Shown here: piece after piece, positions 63,197 to 64,000 of the stretch | Position numbering within the stretch: position 1 is the first letter of the stretch | Layout: each line of letters begins with the position of its first letter | DNA from: Mariniphaga anaerophila | Lineage (GTDB): Bacteria > Bacteroidota > Bacteroidia > Bacteroidales > Prolixibacteraceae | Direction: 5' to 3' | Length of the DNA: 64,000 bases | Assembly (NCBI RefSeq): GCF_900129025.1 | Contig: NZ_FQUM01000008.1 | Coordinates: 1-64,000, forward strand | Notes under the pieces: generated by a model | The model's database searches: none | The model's input: only the letters and a program-made list of their open reading frames with translations | Told to the model about the DNA's origin: nothing | Made by a program: the position numbers and the translations under genes

Positions 63197-63646
63197 TTAT
63201 TTGTACGGCAGATTTTTTAACGTTTCAGCCAAATGGTTGACCCCTTCTTCCAGTTTGCTGCCTACCATCATTTTTATCATCATGCTTAATTCTGCATGCA
63301 ATGTTAAGCGCATTTTAGTTTGAAATGCCGTTGTGGGTATCAGTTGTATCCAGAAAGTGAAACTAAGTGGCAGTCCCCCCGAACTTTCAACCTTAATTGT
63401 TTTGTAAGGTTCGCGGTTTACAATGCGGATTTGTGCGACTCCCATGCCGGTAATTTTAAATTGACAGGAGTCGCGATCCGATTCAAAGTCCGTAATTTTT
63501 ACCTGAGGAATCTGTTTCGTAATTTTCTCAATCAGCCCCGAATTCAGGTATTCAGAAAGATTCTCGAAATTCGAAAGGTAATCGAAAACAATCTGTTGGT
63601 TGTGTTCTACTATTTTAGTTTCGCTTACGTATTTGGTGACTGCCAT
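63197..63646 (-). CDS. SRPBCC-family (START-like) protein
   Basis: 149 residues and one helix-grip domain: KIVEHNQQIVFDYLSNFENL at the start (ligand-cavity helix), a run of beta strands and a long C-terminal helix (KLEEGVNHLAETLKNL). The family binds hydrophobic ligands or acts in aromatic ring reactions, and no function can be given here. It is 7 bp downstream of pyrE on the same strand. Confidence 0.8.
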   Translation of the reverse strand: MAVTKYVSETKIVEHNQQIVFDYLSNFENLSEYLNSGLIEKITKQIPQVKITDFESDRDSCQFKITGMGVAQIRIVNREPYKTIKVESSGGLPLSFTFWIQLIPTTAFQTKMRLTLHAELSMMIKMMVGSKLEEGVNHLAETLKNLPYK

Positions 63647-63653
63647 AATTTTT

Positions 63654-64000
63654 CTATTTCCCCCAACTGGCGGGGTCTTTTCTCCACTTCATTAACGTTT
63701 CAACCTGGTCTTTCGAAATTTCACCGGTTTCCAGTGCTGTATCAATTAAAACCTGGTAGCGGCTGAGCGGAGTCAACTCAATGTTGGCTTTTGCAAATTT
63801 TTCTTTTGCTAAATCAAAATTATAGGTAAAAATGGAAAGCATACCTATTACTTCGCCTCCGAAATTATTAACAGCTTCGGCTGCTTTTAAACTGCTTTCG
63901 CCTGTAGAAACAAGGTCTTCAATAACCACTACTTTTTGTCCGGGTTTCAGATCGCCTTCAATCATGTTTTCCAGGCCGTGTCCTTTTGGTTTCGACCGGA
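63654..64000 (-). CDS. pyrE: Orotate phosphoribosyltransferase (5' part outside the window)
   Basis: Transfers the phosphoribosyl group of PRPP to orotate in pyrimidine synthesis. The last 115 residues are visible, in frame to the window edge; the start lies beyond 64000. Signatures are RSKPKGHGLENMIEGDL (substrate loop) and the PRPP-binding VVVIEDLVSTGESSLKAAEA. An internal ATG at 63965 is not the start, since the frame stays open with PyrE-like sequence past it. Followed after 7 bp by the SRPBCC gene. Confidence 0.93.
   Translation of the reverse strand, partial: RSKPKGHGLENMIEGDLKPGQKVVVIEDLVSTGESSLKAAEAVNNFGGEVIGMLSIFTYNFDLAKEKFAKANIELTPLSRYQVLIDTALETGEISKDQVETLMKWRKDPASWGK

Noticed and set aside
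1-64000. CRISPR arrays, tRNA, rRNA, complete insertion sequences or prophage genes
   Set aside because: No regularly spaced repeats, cloverleaf-like sequences, transposase or phage proteins were recognised by eye; a dedicated tRNA or IS search was not possible.

Overview
The window looks like a chromosomal stretch of a Bacteroidota bacterium, most likely a Bacteroidales/Marinilabiliales-type marine or sediment heterotroph. The reasons are two SusC/SusD outer-membrane uptake pairs, lipoprotein-rich degradative operons, AT-rich leaders without Shine-Dalgarno sequences, several matches to the Bacteroidota promoter (TTTG, about 19 bp, TAnnTTTG), and housekeeping genes of Bacteroidota type (long PurF-like protein, FtsH-CdsA-Psd-PssA operon). 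The assignment is inferred from gene content, not from a marker-gene comparison.

Layout. 1-12576 (+): a SusC/SusD operon with a calcineurin-like phosphoesterase, an organic-anion MFS transporter, a second phosphoesterase, an FAD oxidoreductase and two endonuclease/exonuclease/phosphatase (EEP) proteins. 12649-28873: mostly housekeeping genes: an orphan PAS histidine kinase, aspS, tadA, a GH20 hexosaminidase divergent from a NagX-like membrane protein, aroA-aroB, dprA, a zeta-toxin-like ATPase with an overlapping 52-codon partner, a DEAD-box helicase, an acyltransferase and a bile-acid-type Na+ symporter. 29427-42838 (+): an eight-gene operon of glycerol-3-phosphate dehydrogenase, GlpT, a secreted HAD phosphatase, a glycerophosphodiesterase, a phosphoesterase lipoprotein, SusC, SusD and a BACON-domain lipoprotein. 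It starts at a full-consensus promoter and ends at a hairpin terminator. 43242-45829 (-): an AT-rich AraC/SDR/epimerase block that looks inserted. 46083-46865 (-): a DeoR/GlpR-type repressor with its own promoter and operator-like inverted repeats. 47297-50461 (+): GNAT, AlbA_2-domain protein, alkaline phosphatase, YjjX. 50492-64000: NifX-like protein, AhpD-like protein, MiaB, YebC, SPOR protein, PurF, FemAB-like protein, the rsfS-ftsH-cdsA-psd-pssA operon, birA, an SRPBCC protein and the 3' part of pyrE.

How the genes fit together. The main theme is capture and dismantling of phosphodiesters outside the cytoplasm. Both SusCD loci carry a paralogous phosphoesterase with the same N- and C-terminal accessory domains. 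In the 29-43 kb locus the downstream chemistry can be read: GDPD would release sn-glycerol-3-phosphate, GlpT would import it (both substrate-binding Arg motifs are visible), and GlpD would oxidise it to DHAP. No glycerol kinase or facilitator is present, so the locus is built for glycerophosphodiesters rather than glycerol. The first locus has EEP phosphodiesterases and another organic-anion transporter plus an FAD oxidoreductase, suggesting a different phospho-alcohol substrate. The DeoR/GlpR-like protein at 46 kb is the obvious candidate regulator.

No tRNA, rRNA, CRISPR array or complete insertion sequence was recognised. Promoters, hairpins and operators were found by eye and need confirmation.
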